Below are positions 22,790-33,955 of a DNA stretch of 64,000 nt, piece by piece. The DNA is taken from contig JAAYDO010000052.1 of the NCBI GenBank assembly GCA_012729225.1, forward strand, positions 21,619 through 85,618. Reading direction: 5' to 3'. This stretch comes from Bacteroidales bacterium (GTDB taxonomy: Bacteria; Bacteroidota; Bacteroidia; Bacteroidales; Bacteroidaceae). The number at the start of each line of letters is the position of its first letter. Position 1 is the first letter of the stretch. The notes below the pieces were generated by a model. That model was given only the letters and a program-made list of their open reading frames with translations, ran no database searches and had not been told where the DNA came from. The position numbers were made by a program, and so were the translations under genes.

Positions 22790-23827
22790 TTATATGAGAG
22801 GCATACCAGCCTCTGCACATTCCTTACGCATTTCATCAGGCCAAATAGATGCCTGGATTTCACCCACATGAGCCTTGTGAAGAAGAACCATGCACAAGCG
22901 GCTCTGACCTATTCCACCTCCAACAGATAGTGGAATCTCATCATTTATTAACTTTTTATGGAAGAACAAGTTGAGTCTATCCATCTTGTTTTCCAATTCA
23001 AGTTGTCGGAGCAAGGTTTCTTTATCAACCCTGATACCCATAGAACTCAATTCTATGCTGCGTTGCAACACAGGATACCAAATCAGGATGTCTCCATTCA
23101 GTCCCTTGTAGCCATCTTCATTTGGAGTGCTCCAATCGTCATAGTCGGGAGCGCGCCCGTCATGCTTCTCACCGTTTGAGAGTTTACCTCCAATACCCAT
23201 GAGAAAGACTGCGCCATATTTTTCGCAAATAGCATCCTCACGCTCTTTGGGAGTCTTGTCTGGATACATCTGCAACAATTCCTCTGCATGAATGAAATGA
23301 ATCTCCTCTGGAAGATACGGCTTGATCTGTGGATACAGCTCACACACAAGATATTCAGTCCTCAGCACTGCTGCGTATATATCTTTCACTATCTTTTTCA
23401 AGAAGGTCAGATTGCGATCTTCATTAGTGATGGTACGGCACCAGTCCCACTGATCTACATAGAGAGAGTGTGTATTGTCAAGTTCCTCATCCCCTCTAAT
23501 TGCATTCATGTCGGTATAGAGTCCGTATCCTGCGGGAATGTTATATTCTGCCAGCATCATGCGCTTCCATTTGGCAAGCGAATGAACCACCTCTGCCACC
23601 TGTTCCCCCATATCCATGATAGGGAAACTCACAGGGCGCTCCACCCCATTCAAATCATCGTTAATTCCCAATCCCCTCAATACAAAGAGAGGAGCGGTCA
23701 CACGGCGAAGGCGAAGAGCGGTAGAAAGGTTGGCCTGAAAGAAATCCTTAATCTGCTTAATGCCCAATTCTGTCTGTATAGGGTCAAGAAGTTGCTTATA
23801 CCCCTCAACCTTTATCACTTTGCTCAT
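22790..23827 (-). CDS. asnA: Aspartate-ammonia ligase (asparagine synthetase A)
   Basis: DMNAIRGDEELDNTHSLYVDQWDWC; ...SVGGGIGQSRLCMVLLHKAHVGEIQASIWP. Start trimmed to MSKVIKVEGY. Confidence 0.95.
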   Translation of the reverse strand: MSKVIKVEGYKQLLDPIQTELGIKQIKDFFQANLSTALRLRRVTAPLFVLRGLGINDDLNGVERPVSFPIMDMGEQVAEVVHSLAKWKRMMLAEYNIPAGYGLYTDMNAIRGDEELDNTHSLYVDQWDWCRTITNEDRNLTFLKKIVKDIYAAVLRTEYLVCELYPQIKPYLPEEIHFIHAEELLQMYPDKTPKEREDAICEKYGAVFLMGIGGKLSNGEKHDGRAPDYDDWSTPNEDGYKGLNGDILIWYPVLQRSIELSSMGIRVDKETLLRQLELENKMDRLNLFFHKKLINDEIPLSVGGGIGQSRLCMVLLHKAHVGEIQASIWPDEMRKECAEAGMPLI

Positions 23828-23886
23828 ATAGTTTTTTTGTATTTCAAACACGTTGACGACTTCTAACAATTTTGTCAAAAACGATG

Positions 23887-23894
23887 CAAAGTTA
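23887..23894 (-). promoter_or_regulatory. -7 box (TAACTTTG) of asnA promoter
   Basis: Reverse complement reads TAACTTTG, matching the Bacteroidetes -7 consensus TAnnTTTG. Confidence 0.6.
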
Positions 23895-24156
23895 CAATTT
23901 TATTTTCAAAACAAAAACAAAAAAAAGAAAAAATAATTGCAAAGTGTAAGAAAAACATATCAAAATCCTTACACTAAAGCATGAAAACCACACAAATGTT
24001 TAATAATATGACACCATAAAATCTCAATCCAAGCATTCATGTCGTGTCAGAATCCCCTCTTCATCAACACAAGTTCGGCTGTTCAAGCCTCTGGGGATAT
24101 AAAAATATTTTCCAAGGAAGAAAGATGAAAATTCACCCCTTCTCACCACGAACACT

Positions 24157-24200
24157 TATCGAAGGCGTATCGAAGGCATATCGAAGGCATATCGAAGCCT
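24157..24200. repeat. Four tandem 11-bp repeats TATCGAAGGC(A/G)
   Basis: TATCGAAGGCG TATCGAAGGCA TATCGAAGGCA TATCGAAGCCT. Confidence 0.95.
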
Positions 24201-24434
24201 CGCAGAAGAATATTAGAGCCATTTTTCAACAGATGTTTTTCCAAGAAAGAAGTACAGAATCACGGATATTTTTTGCCAACGAAGATGTTTTGCCATAGAA
24301 AGAACTTTTTATTTTCCCGCTCTTTTTAGCATTATCCACGTTGGCCGCATGCCTATTCAACACATCCCGTCAGGTTTTTCGCACTTTTCAGAATGTTTCA
24401 CATTTTAAATAATAGAATTGTTAAAGATTTTTCG

Positions 24435-24442
24435 TAACTTTG
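24435..24442 (+). promoter_or_regulatory. -7 box (TAACTTTG) of lon promoter
   Basis: Consensus TAnnTTTG 59 bp upstream of the lon start. Confidence 0.6.
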
Positions 24443-24500
24443 CAACCGTTTTTGAAGTATTAAAAAAGAAGATAAAAAGATTAACAGACGAATATCACGA

Positions 24501-26921
24501 ATGAAGGATTTCAAATTTGACGAAATAATTGACGAAGGACCAGTGGAAAGCAAGATCAGCTTTATCACCAGCATTGATAATATGGCAAAAGAAAATCTCG
24601 AACATGACATCATCCCCGAGAGTCTTATTGCCGTTCTGCCATTGAGGGGCATCATGTTATTTCCAAATACAATGATGCCTGTTTCTGTGGGCAGAGCCTC
24701 ATCACTGAAGTTGTTGAAAGATGCCCAGAAGCAGAACTCTATCATCTCTGTGTTTAGCCAAGTGGATGACAATGTGGACGACCCAGACTACGATCAGGTT
24801 TATCACACAGGAGTGGTGGCGAAAGTGCAGAAAATCATCAATCTGCCCGACGGAACACGCACAGCCCTCCTCCAGGCCTATAACCGTGTGCGCCTCATTG
24901 ATATGGACTCTAACGGTACATACAAGACAGGGCATGTGGAACTCTTCTCGGAGGTTGTGCCTGCCCGTGGCGACAGGGAGTTTGTGGCTGTGGTGGATGC
25001 TTGCCGCGAAACAGCCCTTAAGCTGATGCGACAAAACGAGATGTCTCTTGGCTCTGCCTTTGCGCTGAATAACATCACCGACCGAGAACTCATCATCAAT
25101 TTCACTTGTGGCAATCTCAATATCAGTAACAGTGAACGCATCATGTTGCTTGAGCAGACCAATCTTTTTGACCGTGCTTATCGGCTCTTGGGAATCCTGC
25201 AAAGGGAGTACCAATACGTGTCGCTGAAGCAGGATCTACAGATGCGAACCCGTGAGGAACTGGACAGACAGCAGAAAGAATTTTTCCTTCGTCAGGAGAT
25301 GGAGAGTATCCAAGAGCAACTGGGAGAAGGAGGTGTGGACGAAATAGAGCAGTTGCGTGCCGCTGGCATGAAAAAGAAATGGTCAGAAGCCACAGCCAAG
25401 GTGTTCAACGATGCTTTGAAAAAGATGTCACACATGAATAGCCACACACCTGACTATCAAGTGGAATACGCATATCTGCAGACTATGCTTGATTTGCCTT
25501 GGGGCGAATACACCAAGGACAATCTCAATCTCAACAATGCAGAACGTGTGCTGAACCGTGACCACTATGGAATGGAGAAGGTGAAAGAGCGCATCATAGA
25601 ACATCTTGCCGTGCTGAAGATGAGAGGCAACTTCAAAAGCCCTATCCTCTGCCTTTACGGCCCTCCAGGAGTTGGCAAGACCTCTCTCGGAAAGAGCATT
25701 GCCAAAGCCATGAAGCGAAGTTATGTGCGCATGTCATTGGGAGGTCTGCACGATGAGGCTGAGATACGTGGACATCGCCGTACTTATATTGGTGCTATGG
25801 CAGGACAGATCATTAAGAACATCCGCAAGGCTGGCAGCAGCAATCCTGTGTTCATTCTTGACGAGATTGACAAGGTAGCCCAAGCCTCCAATCAAGGCGA
25901 CCCCTCATCTGCATTGCTTGAGGTGCTTGACCCAGAACAGAATAGCGCATTCCACGACAACTACCTCGACTGCGACTTCGACCTTTCCAAGGTGATGTTT
26001 ATTGCCACAGCCAACAACATCTCAACCATACCAGCACCTTTGCTCGACCGTATGGAACTCATTGAGGTGAGTGGTTATCTGACAGAGGAGAAGGTTGAAA
26101 TAGCGAAGCGTCACCTTGTGCCAAAGGAACTTGACAATCTTGGCATGACTGATACAGGCGTGAAGATTTCCAAACCAGCCATTGAGAAGATCATCGAGGA
26201 TTACACTCGTGAATCAGGTGTGCGTGAACTCGATAAGAAAATAAACAAATTGCTCCGTAAAGTAACCCTTAAATACGCTAAGGACGGCATACTTCCAAAG
26301 GGTGAACTCAAGGTGTCAGACATTAAGGAATATCTTGGAAATGAGCCTTACAGCCGTGACAAATATCAAGGCAATGACTACTATGGTGTGGTCACAGGAC
26401 TGGCATGGACCAGTGTGGGCGGAGAGATTCTCTTCATTGAGACTTCCATTGATAATGGTAAGGGTGGAAAACTGGGTTTGACAGGCAATCTGGGAGATGT
26501 GATGAAAGAGTCAGCCACCATCGCACTTCAGTATCTTAAAGAACATTGCGATATTCTTGGGGTGCAATACGACTTCTTCGAGAATCACAACATTCATATT
26601 CATGTGCCAGAAGGTGCCACCCCTAAAGATGGTCCATCTGCAGGCATTACAATCGCCACATCTTTGGCAAGCGCCATCACAAAGCGCAAAGTGCGCAAAA
26701 ACTTAGCCATGACAGGCGAAATCACATTGCGTGGCAAGGTGCTTCCTGTTGGCGGCATTAAAGAAAAAATCCTAGCAGCCAAGCGTGCAGGCATAACCGA
26801 CATTCTCATTTGCCACAAAAACCAAAAGGACATTGAGGATATTCCTGCAAAATATGTGAAGGGCGTTACCTTCCACTATGTGGAGAACGTTAAAGACGTG
26901 TTGGATTTTGCCTTATTGTAG
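24501..26921 (+). CDS. lon: ATP-dependent protease Lon
   Basis: LCLYGPPGVGKTSLGKSIAKAM; PEGATPKDGPSAGITIATSLAS catalytic Ser motif. Confidence 0.97.
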   Translation: MKDFKFDEIIDEGPVESKISFITSIDNMAKENLEHDIIPESLIAVLPLRGIMLFPNTMMPVSVGRASSLKLLKDAQKQNSIISVFSQVDDNVDDPDYDQVYHTGVVAKVQKIINLPDGTRTALLQAYNRVRLIDMDSNGTYKTGHVELFSEVVPARGDREFVAVVDACRETALKLMRQNEMSLGSAFALNNITDRELIINFTCGNLNISNSERIMLLEQTNLFDRAYRLLGILQREYQYVSLKQDLQMRTREELDRQQKEFFLRQEMESIQEQLGEGGVDEIEQLRAAGMKKKWSEATAKVFNDALKKMSHMNSHTPDYQVEYAYLQTMLDLPWGEYTKDNLNLNNAERVLNRDHYGMEKVKERIIEHLAVLKMRGNFKSPILCLYGPPGVGKTSLGKSIAKAMKRSYVRMSLGGLHDEAEIRGHRRTYIGAMAGQIIKNIRKAGSSNPVFILDEIDKVAQASNQGDPSSALLEVLDPEQNSAFHDNYLDCDFDLSKVMFIATANNISTIPAPLLDRMELIEVSGYLTEEKVEIAKRHLVPKELDNLGMTDTGVKISKPAIEKIIEDYTRESGVRELDKKINKLLRKVTLKYAKDGILPKGELKVSDIKEYLGNEPYSRDKYQGNDYYGVVTGLAWTSVGGEILFIETSIDNGKGGKLGLTGNLGDVMKESATIALQYLKEHCDILGVQYDFFENHNIHIHVPEGATPKDGPSAGITIATSLASAITKRKVRKNLAMTGEITLRGKVLPVGGIKEKILAAKRAGITDILICHKNQKDIEDIPAKYVKGVTFHYVENVKDVLDFALL

Positions 26922-26981
26922 AAATAGGCTCGCATTTGAAAAGAACAATCCACGCTTTATTGAAAGATTTTCGATATTATC

Positions 26982-28115
26982 ATGACATTTGAACTACAAC
27001 ATACAGACTCGAAAACCAATGCACGTGCTGGACTCATCCACACCGACCATGGTGACATTCAGACACCAATCTTTATGCCTGTGGGCACTCAGGCTTCAGT
27101 CAAAGCCGTGCATCTTCATGAGTTGAAGGAAGACATCAAGGCACAGATCATCCTTGGCAACACCTACCATCTCTATTTGCGCCCAGGTCTTGAGATACTT
27201 GAGGCGGCTGGCGGTCTTCACAAATTCAACGGTTTTGACCGTCCGATGCTTACTGACAGCGGAGGTTTTCAAGTATTTTCCTTGGCTGGTATCCGCAAAA
27301 TCAAGGAGGAAGGTGTGGAGTTCCGCAGTCATATAGATGGCAGCAAACACTTCTTCACACCCGAGAAGGTGATGGACATTGAGCGTTCCATTGGTGCAGA
27401 CATTGTCATGGCATTTGATGAATGCCCTCCAGGCACCAGCGACTATGAGTATTCCAAGAAGTCGTTAGCTCTCACTGAGCGATGGCTCGACCGTTGCATC
27501 AAGCATTTCAATGAGACCGAACCCAAATACGGTTACTCACAAAGCCTTTTTCCTATCGTGCAAGGTTGCACTTACAAGGAATTGAGAATTCGTGCGGCAG
27601 AGAATGTAGCCAGCAAGGGGGCTGACGGCAATGCCATTGGCGGTTTGGCTGTTGGCGAACCTACAGATGTAATGTATGAGATGATAGAGGTGGTCAATGG
27701 CATTTTGCCGACCGACAAGCCTCGCTATCTGATGGGCGTGGGCACACCTATCAACCTGCTTGAGGGTATAGAAAGAGGAGTGGACATGTTTGACTGTGTT
27801 ATGCCTACACGTAATGGTCGTAACGCACAAATCTTCACTAAACATGGCATCATCAACCTTCGCAACAAGAGATGGGACTTTGACTTCTCCCCACTCGATC
27901 CTGATGGCACATCCTATGTGGATACTGCTTACACAAAAGCGTATGTTCATCATCTCTTCAAGGCTCAAGAATTATTGGCTATGCAGATAGCATCCATCCA
28001 TAATTTAGCCTTCTATCTCTGGCTCGTTGGTGAAGCGCGCCAACATATAGTATCTGGTGACTTCTGTATATGGAAAGCCAAGATGGTTGAGGAACTCGGC
28101 AGGAGAATTAATTAG
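26982..28115 (+). CDS. tgt: Queuine tRNA-ribosyltransferase
   Basis: MLTDSGGFQVFSLAGIRKI, VMAFDECPP, GGLAVGEP, MFDCVMPTRNGRNA. Confidence 0.97.
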   Translation: MTFELQHTDSKTNARAGLIHTDHGDIQTPIFMPVGTQASVKAVHLHELKEDIKAQIILGNTYHLYLRPGLEILEAAGGLHKFNGFDRPMLTDSGGFQVFSLAGIRKIKEEGVEFRSHIDGSKHFFTPEKVMDIERSIGADIVMAFDECPPGTSDYEYSKKSLALTERWLDRCIKHFNETEPKYGYSQSLFPIVQGCTYKELRIRAAENVASKGADGNAIGGLAVGEPTDVMYEMIEVVNGILPTDKPRYLMGVGTPINLLEGIERGVDMFDCVMPTRNGRNAQIFTKHGIINLRNKRWDFDFSPLDPDGTSYVDTAYTKAYVHHLFKAQELLAMQIASIHNLAFYLWLVGEARQHIVSGDFCIWKAKMVEELGRRIN

Positions 28116-28242
28116 TGTGTTGGGGGTTCTGCCTTTGTTTGAAATCGACCTCTCGCTAAACAGCAGGTATAGCCCCTTCTAAAAAACACTCAGGGAAAAG
28201 AGAATATACATTATATATTATAAGGAAAAAAGATTCGACACA

Positions 28243-29502
28243 TTGGTCATACTTGAAGATGAAAATGGGAAGCTTGTTCCATGCGGAAGCGAGGAAGACA
28301 TCAAGGCTTATCTAACATACAAATCGGAACAAAGGAAAAGATCCAAACACCGTTCTCTCCAATCGAGATCGGCTCATCGGCCGTCTGCCTTCAGGTGGCT
28401 GGCAGACCATTTACCCTTATCTCGACTTGACAGATACATCATCGGCAAGTTTTTGGGCACATATTTCTTCTCCATCATCCTTATCATCAGTATTGCTGTC
28501 GTATTTGATTTCAATGAGAACATCGATAAGTTTTTGCAACACGATGCACCGATGAGTGAGATCATGTTCGACTACTATCTAAACTTCATTCCATACTATT
28601 CCAATCTTTTCAGCCAGTTATTCGTTTTCATTGCTGTCATCTTCTTCACCACCAAACTGGCTGAAAACTCTGAGATTATTGCCATGCTTTCCACAGGCAC
28701 AAGCTTTGCTCGCATCTGTCGTCCATATATGATTTCAGCGGCTATCATTGCCCTGCTCAACTTTGGATTAGGATCGTATGTCATTCCTCAAGGAAATGTC
28801 AAACGTGTAAAATTTGAGAATAAATACAAGAACCGTGGTGATCAGAGCAGCAGTGCTAACGTACAGCTTGAAGTGGATAGTGGCGTGATTGCCTACTTTG
28901 GTCGCTATGAGGAAAGTCTCAAGATGGGCTTTGACTTCACGCTTGATAAATTTGAAGATAAAAAATTGGTCAAGCATCTTCAAGCCATGACTATTCAATA
29001 CGATACCCTATCTTATGAACCCAATCATTGGATTATCACGGGTTATCAGACTCGTGACCTTCAGGGTATGCGAGAAATTATCACAGAAGGCAACAAACTT
29101 GATACAGTCATTGCCATACAACCTCAAGACCTCATGGCATCCCGAGATATGGAAATGACACTCACCACCCCCGAACTTAGTCGATATATTGACAGGCAAA
29201 AAGCTCGTGGGTTTGCCAAAATCCAACAGTTCGAGGTGGAATACTATAAACGAGGAGCAACCTCTTTTGCCACCTTCATCCTCACCTTGATAGGTGTGTC
29301 CATCTCTGCGCGGAAGCGTAAAAATGGCATGGGTATTTCTTTAGGAATTGGACTGGCTCTTATCCTCACCTATATCATGTTCCAGACGGTCACTTCATCT
29401 ATGGCAACTAATGCCAGATTTCCTGCGGTCATTGCAGTGTGGATTCCCAATTTTGTGTTTGCACTCGTTGCACTCTACTATTACAAGAAAGCACCAAGAT
29501 AA
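28243..29502 (+). CDS. LptF/LptG family LPS export permease (TTG start possible)
   Basis: LDRYIIGKFLGTYFFSIILIISI...ATSFATFILTLIGVSISARKRKNGMGISLGIGLAL. Confidence 0.88.
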   Translation: MVILEDENGKLVPCGSEEDIKAYLTYKSEQRKRSKHRSLQSRSAHRPSAFRWLADHLPLSRLDRYIIGKFLGTYFFSIILIISIAVVFDFNENIDKFLQHDAPMSEIMFDYYLNFIPYYSNLFSQLFVFIAVIFFTTKLAENSEIIAMLSTGTSFARICRPYMISAAIIALLNFGLGSYVIPQGNVKRVKFENKYKNRGDQSSSANVQLEVDSGVIAYFGRYEESLKMGFDFTLDKFEDKKLVKHLQAMTIQYDTLSYEPNHWIITGYQTRDLQGMREIITEGNKLDTVIAIQPQDLMASRDMEMTLTTPELSRYIDRQKARGFAKIQQFEVEYYKRGATSFATFILTLIGVSISARKRKNGMGISLGIGLALILTYIMFQTVTSSMATNARFPAVIAVWIPNFVFALVALYYYKKAPR

Positions 29503-29590
29503 TCAAGCTAAACCAATCATTTATATATTCCATAAAATAGAAAAGAAAGGAGAAATCTCTAATTCTTGATAACATTAAAAAAATTACAAC

Positions 29591-30874
29591 GTGTATTTCG
29601 ACGAACTAAACATATCAGATGAGTTACTGGACGCACTTGATGCAATGAATTTCGAAGTGTGTTCACCCATTCAGGAAAAAGCCATTCCTGAAATTATTAA
29701 TGGTCATGACCTGATGGGTATTGCACAAACTGGCACAGGAAAGACTGCAGCATATCTGCTTCCTGTGTTAGATGCGCTAAGCCATGGCAATTACCCACAA
29801 GATGCCGTAAACTGTATCATCATGGCTCCAACTCGTGAGTTGGCTCAGCAGATAGACCAGCAGGTAGAAGGTTTTGGATATTATCTTGATGGTGTGTCAT
29901 CTGTAGCCGTCTATGGCGGAAATGACGGCGCACGTTTTGAGCAGGAGCGCCGTGGTCTTGAACTTGGTGCTTCAATCATCATCGCCACCCCAGGACGACT
30001 CATCAGCCACCTCAATGGAGGGCATATTGATCTTAAGAAGACATCATTCTTCATCTTGGACGAAGCAGACCGCATGCTCGACATGGGTTTTTACGATGAC
30101 ATCATGAAGATAGCAAGCTATCTGTCTGAAGACCGCCAAACCATCATGTTCTCTGCAACTATGCCAGCCAATATCCAAAAGCTTGCGAGCAATATTCTTC
30201 GCAATCCCGTAGAAGTGAAGATTGCAGTGTCCAAACCTGCTGAAAAGATAAAGCAGCAAGCCTATGTGTGCTATGATGGCATGAAAGATCGCATTGTGGA
30301 GAAAGTGCTTAGCGCTGATTCTCTCGATCGTGTCATTCTCTTTGCATCCTCAAAGATGAAGGTGAAGGAACTCAACATCACCCTCAAGCGCAAGGGATTC
30401 AATGTAGGGGCAATGCATAGTGATCTTGTGCAACGCGAACGCGAAGATGTCATGCTTGCCTTTAAGAACCGACGCATCAATATCCTCATTGCAACCGACA
30501 TCGTGAGCCGAGGCATAGACATTGACGATATTCAGATGGTCATCAACTACGATGTACCACGTGATCCTGAAGACTATGTGCACCGAATTGGCCGTACTGC
30601 TCGTGCAAATAGAGAAGGACAAGCCGTCACTCTTGTCACACCTAAGGGTTGGAATGACCTGCTTAAAATTGAAAGACTCATAGAGAAGGAAATTCCTAAG
30701 CCAGATCTTCCAGAAGGCTGCGGAGAGAAGCCCACTATTAGTAAATCATCTGCCTCAAAACGTACACCAGGCAGACACGGAGGCAAGGGACGCCACAACA
30801 AGCGTGGTAAAAGTCATCATGACAAGCCTCAGAAGCCCTCTTCAAACAGTAAGCAATCTAAGGTCAATACATAG
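29591..30874 (+). CDS. DEAD-box ATP-dependent RNA helicase
   Basis: GIAQTGTGKTAAYLLP, PTRELAQQ, LDEADRMLDMG, SAT, HRIGRTARA. Confidence 0.96.
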   Translation: MYFDELNISDELLDALDAMNFEVCSPIQEKAIPEIINGHDLMGIAQTGTGKTAAYLLPVLDALSHGNYPQDAVNCIIMAPTRELAQQIDQQVEGFGYYLDGVSSVAVYGGNDGARFEQERRGLELGASIIIATPGRLISHLNGGHIDLKKTSFFILDEADRMLDMGFYDDIMKIASYLSEDRQTIMFSATMPANIQKLASNILRNPVEVKIAVSKPAEKIKQQAYVCYDGMKDRIVEKVLSADSLDRVILFASSKMKVKELNITLKRKGFNVGAMHSDLVQREREDVMLAFKNRRINILIATDIVSRGIDIDDIQMVINYDVPRDPEDYVHRIGRTARANREGQAVTLVTPKGWNDLLKIERLIEKEIPKPDLPEGCGEKPTISKSSASKRTPGRHGGKGRHNKRGKSHHDKPQKPSSNSKQSKVNT

Positions 30875-30990
30875 CACAAATGGGGTGTTTTAACTTTTTT
30901 AACTACCATAAAGAATAGAATATTTTGAAGAACCCCACAAAAGACTTAATTTTGCATTCAAATAAACATTACTATCATAGTATCAGTAAA

Positions 30991-32340
30991 ATGAATAAAA
31001 TAACACTTGCCCTCGTTTCAACAGTATTTGCAATCACTTCATTTGCTCAGAACGGCATCAACACTCCCTACTCTCGCTATGGTTTCGGCATTCAGTCTGA
31101 ACGTGCCATGGGATTTAACAAAGGTATGGGAGGCGTTGCACAAGGATTCCGAAATGGAAAAGAAATCAATACTGCTAACCCTGCATCCTTTTCTTCTGTT
31201 GATTCGCTCACTGCACTCTTCGACCTTGGCATCTCTTTGCAGAACAGCAACCACAAAATGGGCAGTCTCCAACAAAATGTGCGCAACAGCAGTTTTGACT
31301 ATTTTGCGTTCCAGTTTCGTGCCTTCCGTCGTGTAGGTATGACACTTGGCATTATGCCTATCACAAATATTAAATATTCATTCGCTTCCTCCGAAGAAAA
31401 ACTTCAGGGAACAGAGAATGTCACATCCTCCTATAGTTTTAGTGGCGATGGTGGTCTTCGTGAAGTATTCTTTGGCACAGGATGGCAAATCTTCCGTCCT
31501 ATTTCCATAGGTTTTAACGCCCGCTACATCTGGGGCGATTACACCCACAATGCAAAGATGTCTCTCAGTGAAAGCAGTGCATTCAATCTCTCTCGCATCT
31601 ACACTGGTGAGGTCAGTGCCTTCAGTTGGCAAGCAGGTCTGCAATACATTCAACCTCTCAACTCAAAAGATCGCATTGTGATTGGCGCAACCTACACCTA
31701 TGGCAACAAAGCAGGAGGTGACGCAACCCGCACTACTCAGACCCTCAACTCCACAACTGTAGAAGAAGCCACTATTGATACCATCAAGAATGCCTTCCAG
31801 CTTCCACATGCCATCGCAGCAGGTTTCACCTACTATCACTCCAACAAACTTCGCATTGGAGCGGACTTTGAACTTGAGAAATGGTCTGATGTACGCTTCC
31901 CTAACAACCAGACAGGCATGTCATCAAGTGCCATCTCTGGTGTTTACACCTCTACCAAAGGTCAGCTTAATGACCGCACAAAGATTGCAGTAGGTCTTGA
32001 CTACACACCAGATTCCGAATCTTTCAAACTCACTAAGCGCATGACTTACAAGGTTGGTGGATACTACTCCAAATCTTATGCACAGGCAGACCCCACAGGT
32101 CGTGTGACCGACAAGCCTACAGAGTTTGGTGTTTCGGCAGGTGTCACCATCCCTATCAGAAACACTCACAATTGGCGTGGTGTTCCCAAACTCAATTTTG
32201 CTGTGCAGTGGACTCATACCAATATTCCATACTTCAACTCAACCACACTACGCCAGAGCACACTCTCGGAAAACTATCTTCGTTTCTGCGTGGGCTTGAC
32301 ATTCAACGAACGATGGTTCCAGAAGTGGAAAGCACAGTAA
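30991..32340 (+). CDS. Outer-membrane beta-barrel protein
   Basis: Signal peptide MNKITLALVSTVFAITSFAQ, alternating beta-strand pattern, ...VGLTFNERWFQKWKAQ end. Start trimmed from 30925. Confidence 0.75.
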   Translation: MNKITLALVSTVFAITSFAQNGINTPYSRYGFGIQSERAMGFNKGMGGVAQGFRNGKEINTANPASFSSVDSLTALFDLGISLQNSNHKMGSLQQNVRNSSFDYFAFQFRAFRRVGMTLGIMPITNIKYSFASSEEKLQGTENVTSSYSFSGDGGLREVFFGTGWQIFRPISIGFNARYIWGDYTHNAKMSLSESSAFNLSRIYTGEVSAFSWQAGLQYIQPLNSKDRIVIGATYTYGNKAGGDATRTTQTLNSTTVEEATIDTIKNAFQLPHAIAAGFTYYHSNKLRIGADFELEKWSDVRFPNNQTGMSSSAISGVYTSTKGQLNDRTKIAVGLDYTPDSESFKLTKRMTYKVGGYYSKSYAQADPTGRVTDKPTEFGVSAGVTIPIRNTHNWRGVPKLNFAVQWTHTNIPYFNSTTLRQSTLSENYLRFCVGLTFNERWFQKWKAQ

Positions 32341-32487
32341 CAGCATTCATGCCCAAGGGTAAAAAGGGAATCTAATATAGCATTTCCCCTATCACAAATA
32401 AGGGAAAAACCCTCTCTCACCCATCTACCGATGCTTTATCTTTGCATTGACAATAAAATAAAAACAATACAAAATACACAAACAATT

Positions 32488-33939
32488 ATGAAGAAGATTC
32501 TATTCGTTTGCTCACTCGCCATCATGGCACTATCTGTGTCCGCACAGAACCTCAGTGGCACTACTGTCAATGACCGTATAGGTCACGGTACAGACTCTAT
32601 CGAAGTGCTTAAAGCACTCTCCATTTATCAAGAAGCATACAAGCGTCAAGCATACGAAGAGGCTCTTGAACCTTGGGAAGAGGCTTTCAACAAAGCCCCA
32701 CTTGCCATGGTGCGTATCTATACTGATGGAGCATGGATGCTTGAACAGCTGATTCAGAAATCCTCTGACCAAGCAAAGAAGCAAGAGTATTTTGACAAAC
32801 TCATGAAGATTTATGACCAGCGTCTCGAAAACCTTGATGCACTTAATTCTTTCGCAACTCCTAAAACCACATCTACCAAGGGCAACATCCTCTGCCGTAA
32901 GGCTTATGATTATTACTACTTCTGCCCAACTGTAGATAACAATGTGGCATACAAGATGTTCAAAGAAGGCATCAACGACATGGGACCTAACACTGAAGGC
33001 TTTGTGCTCTATGGCTTTATCGAATGCTCATACAACCGCTTCCTCCAGAACAAGACCAACAACGACATTCGTCAAGACTTCATCCAAGACTATATGGAGA
33101 CAAATGACATCTGTGAACGTTTGCTTGATCAAGCAAAGGAATTCGCTGCAGACTCTATCGTAGGTGACCCTACTTCAGAAGACTCCACTAAGTGGGAGAC
33201 ACAGATCATTCTCTCTCCTGAAGCTCAGAAGATTGTGGACAGTTACCAGCCTGTTCAGTACAAAGCAAATGAACTCTTCGTCTCTTCTGGTGCTGCTGAC
33301 TGCGACGCTCTTGAGAGAATCTATAGCGCACAGGTAGAGGCAAACAAGACCAATCTTCAGTACCTCAACTCTGTACTTGCCATCCTCTCCAACTTTGAGT
33401 GTGACAAATCCAACATCTACTATGTAGCAGCCGACTATGCTTATCAGATCAACAAGACTCCAGAAGCGGCCATTGCCAAGGCTTCCAAACTTCTTAAAGG
33501 AGATGATGTGAATGGTGCCATCCAATACTTCGAGGAGGCTATCAGCCTGGAAAGCAATTCGGCAAAGAAGGCAAAATACTCCTATGCAGTAGCAGCCTTG
33601 TTATACCGTCAAGGCAAACTTGCTCAGTGTCGTGCATACTGCAAGAAGACACTCCAATATAACCCATCCAATGGTGGCGCATATCTCCTGCAGGCAAGCT
33701 GCATTGCTCGTTCAGCCACAGGCGACAACCTCACTCGCAGTTACTACTACTGTCTCGCAGTTGATTACTGCAACCGTGCCAAGACTGTCGATCCCTCTTC
33801 TGCTGTAAAGGCAAACCGTGCGGCAGAAAACTACGCTGCTCACTTCTATCCAAAGTCAGAAGCATTCTTCCAAGGCATCAAGGCTGGTCAGAAAGTTAGC
33901 GTGGCTGGTGAGACTACAATTCTCCGTCTTCGCAACTGA
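32488..33939 (+). CDS. Periplasmic tetratricopeptide-repeat protein
   Basis: Signal peptide MKKILFVCSLAIMALSVSAQ; TPR-like NGAIQYFEEAISLESNSAKKAKYSYAVAALLYRQGK. Start trimmed from 32431. Confidence 0.8.
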   Translation: MKKILFVCSLAIMALSVSAQNLSGTTVNDRIGHGTDSIEVLKALSIYQEAYKRQAYEEALEPWEEAFNKAPLAMVRIYTDGAWMLEQLIQKSSDQAKKQEYFDKLMKIYDQRLENLDALNSFATPKTTSTKGNILCRKAYDYYYFCPTVDNNVAYKMFKEGINDMGPNTEGFVLYGFIECSYNRFLQNKTNNDIRQDFIQDYMETNDICERLLDQAKEFAADSIVGDPTSEDSTKWETQIILSPEAQKIVDSYQPVQYKANELFVSSGAADCDALERIYSAQVEANKTNLQYLNSVLAILSNFECDKSNIYYVAADYAYQINKTPEAAIAKASKLLKGDDVNGAIQYFEEAISLESNSAKKAKYSYAVAALLYRQGKLAQCRAYCKKTLQYNPSNGGAYLLQASCIARSATGDNLTRSYYYCLAVDYCNRAKTVDPSSAVKANRAAENYAAHFYPKSEAFFQGIKAGQKVSVAGETTILRLRN

Positions 33940-33955
33940 TAAACACCATTCAAGT

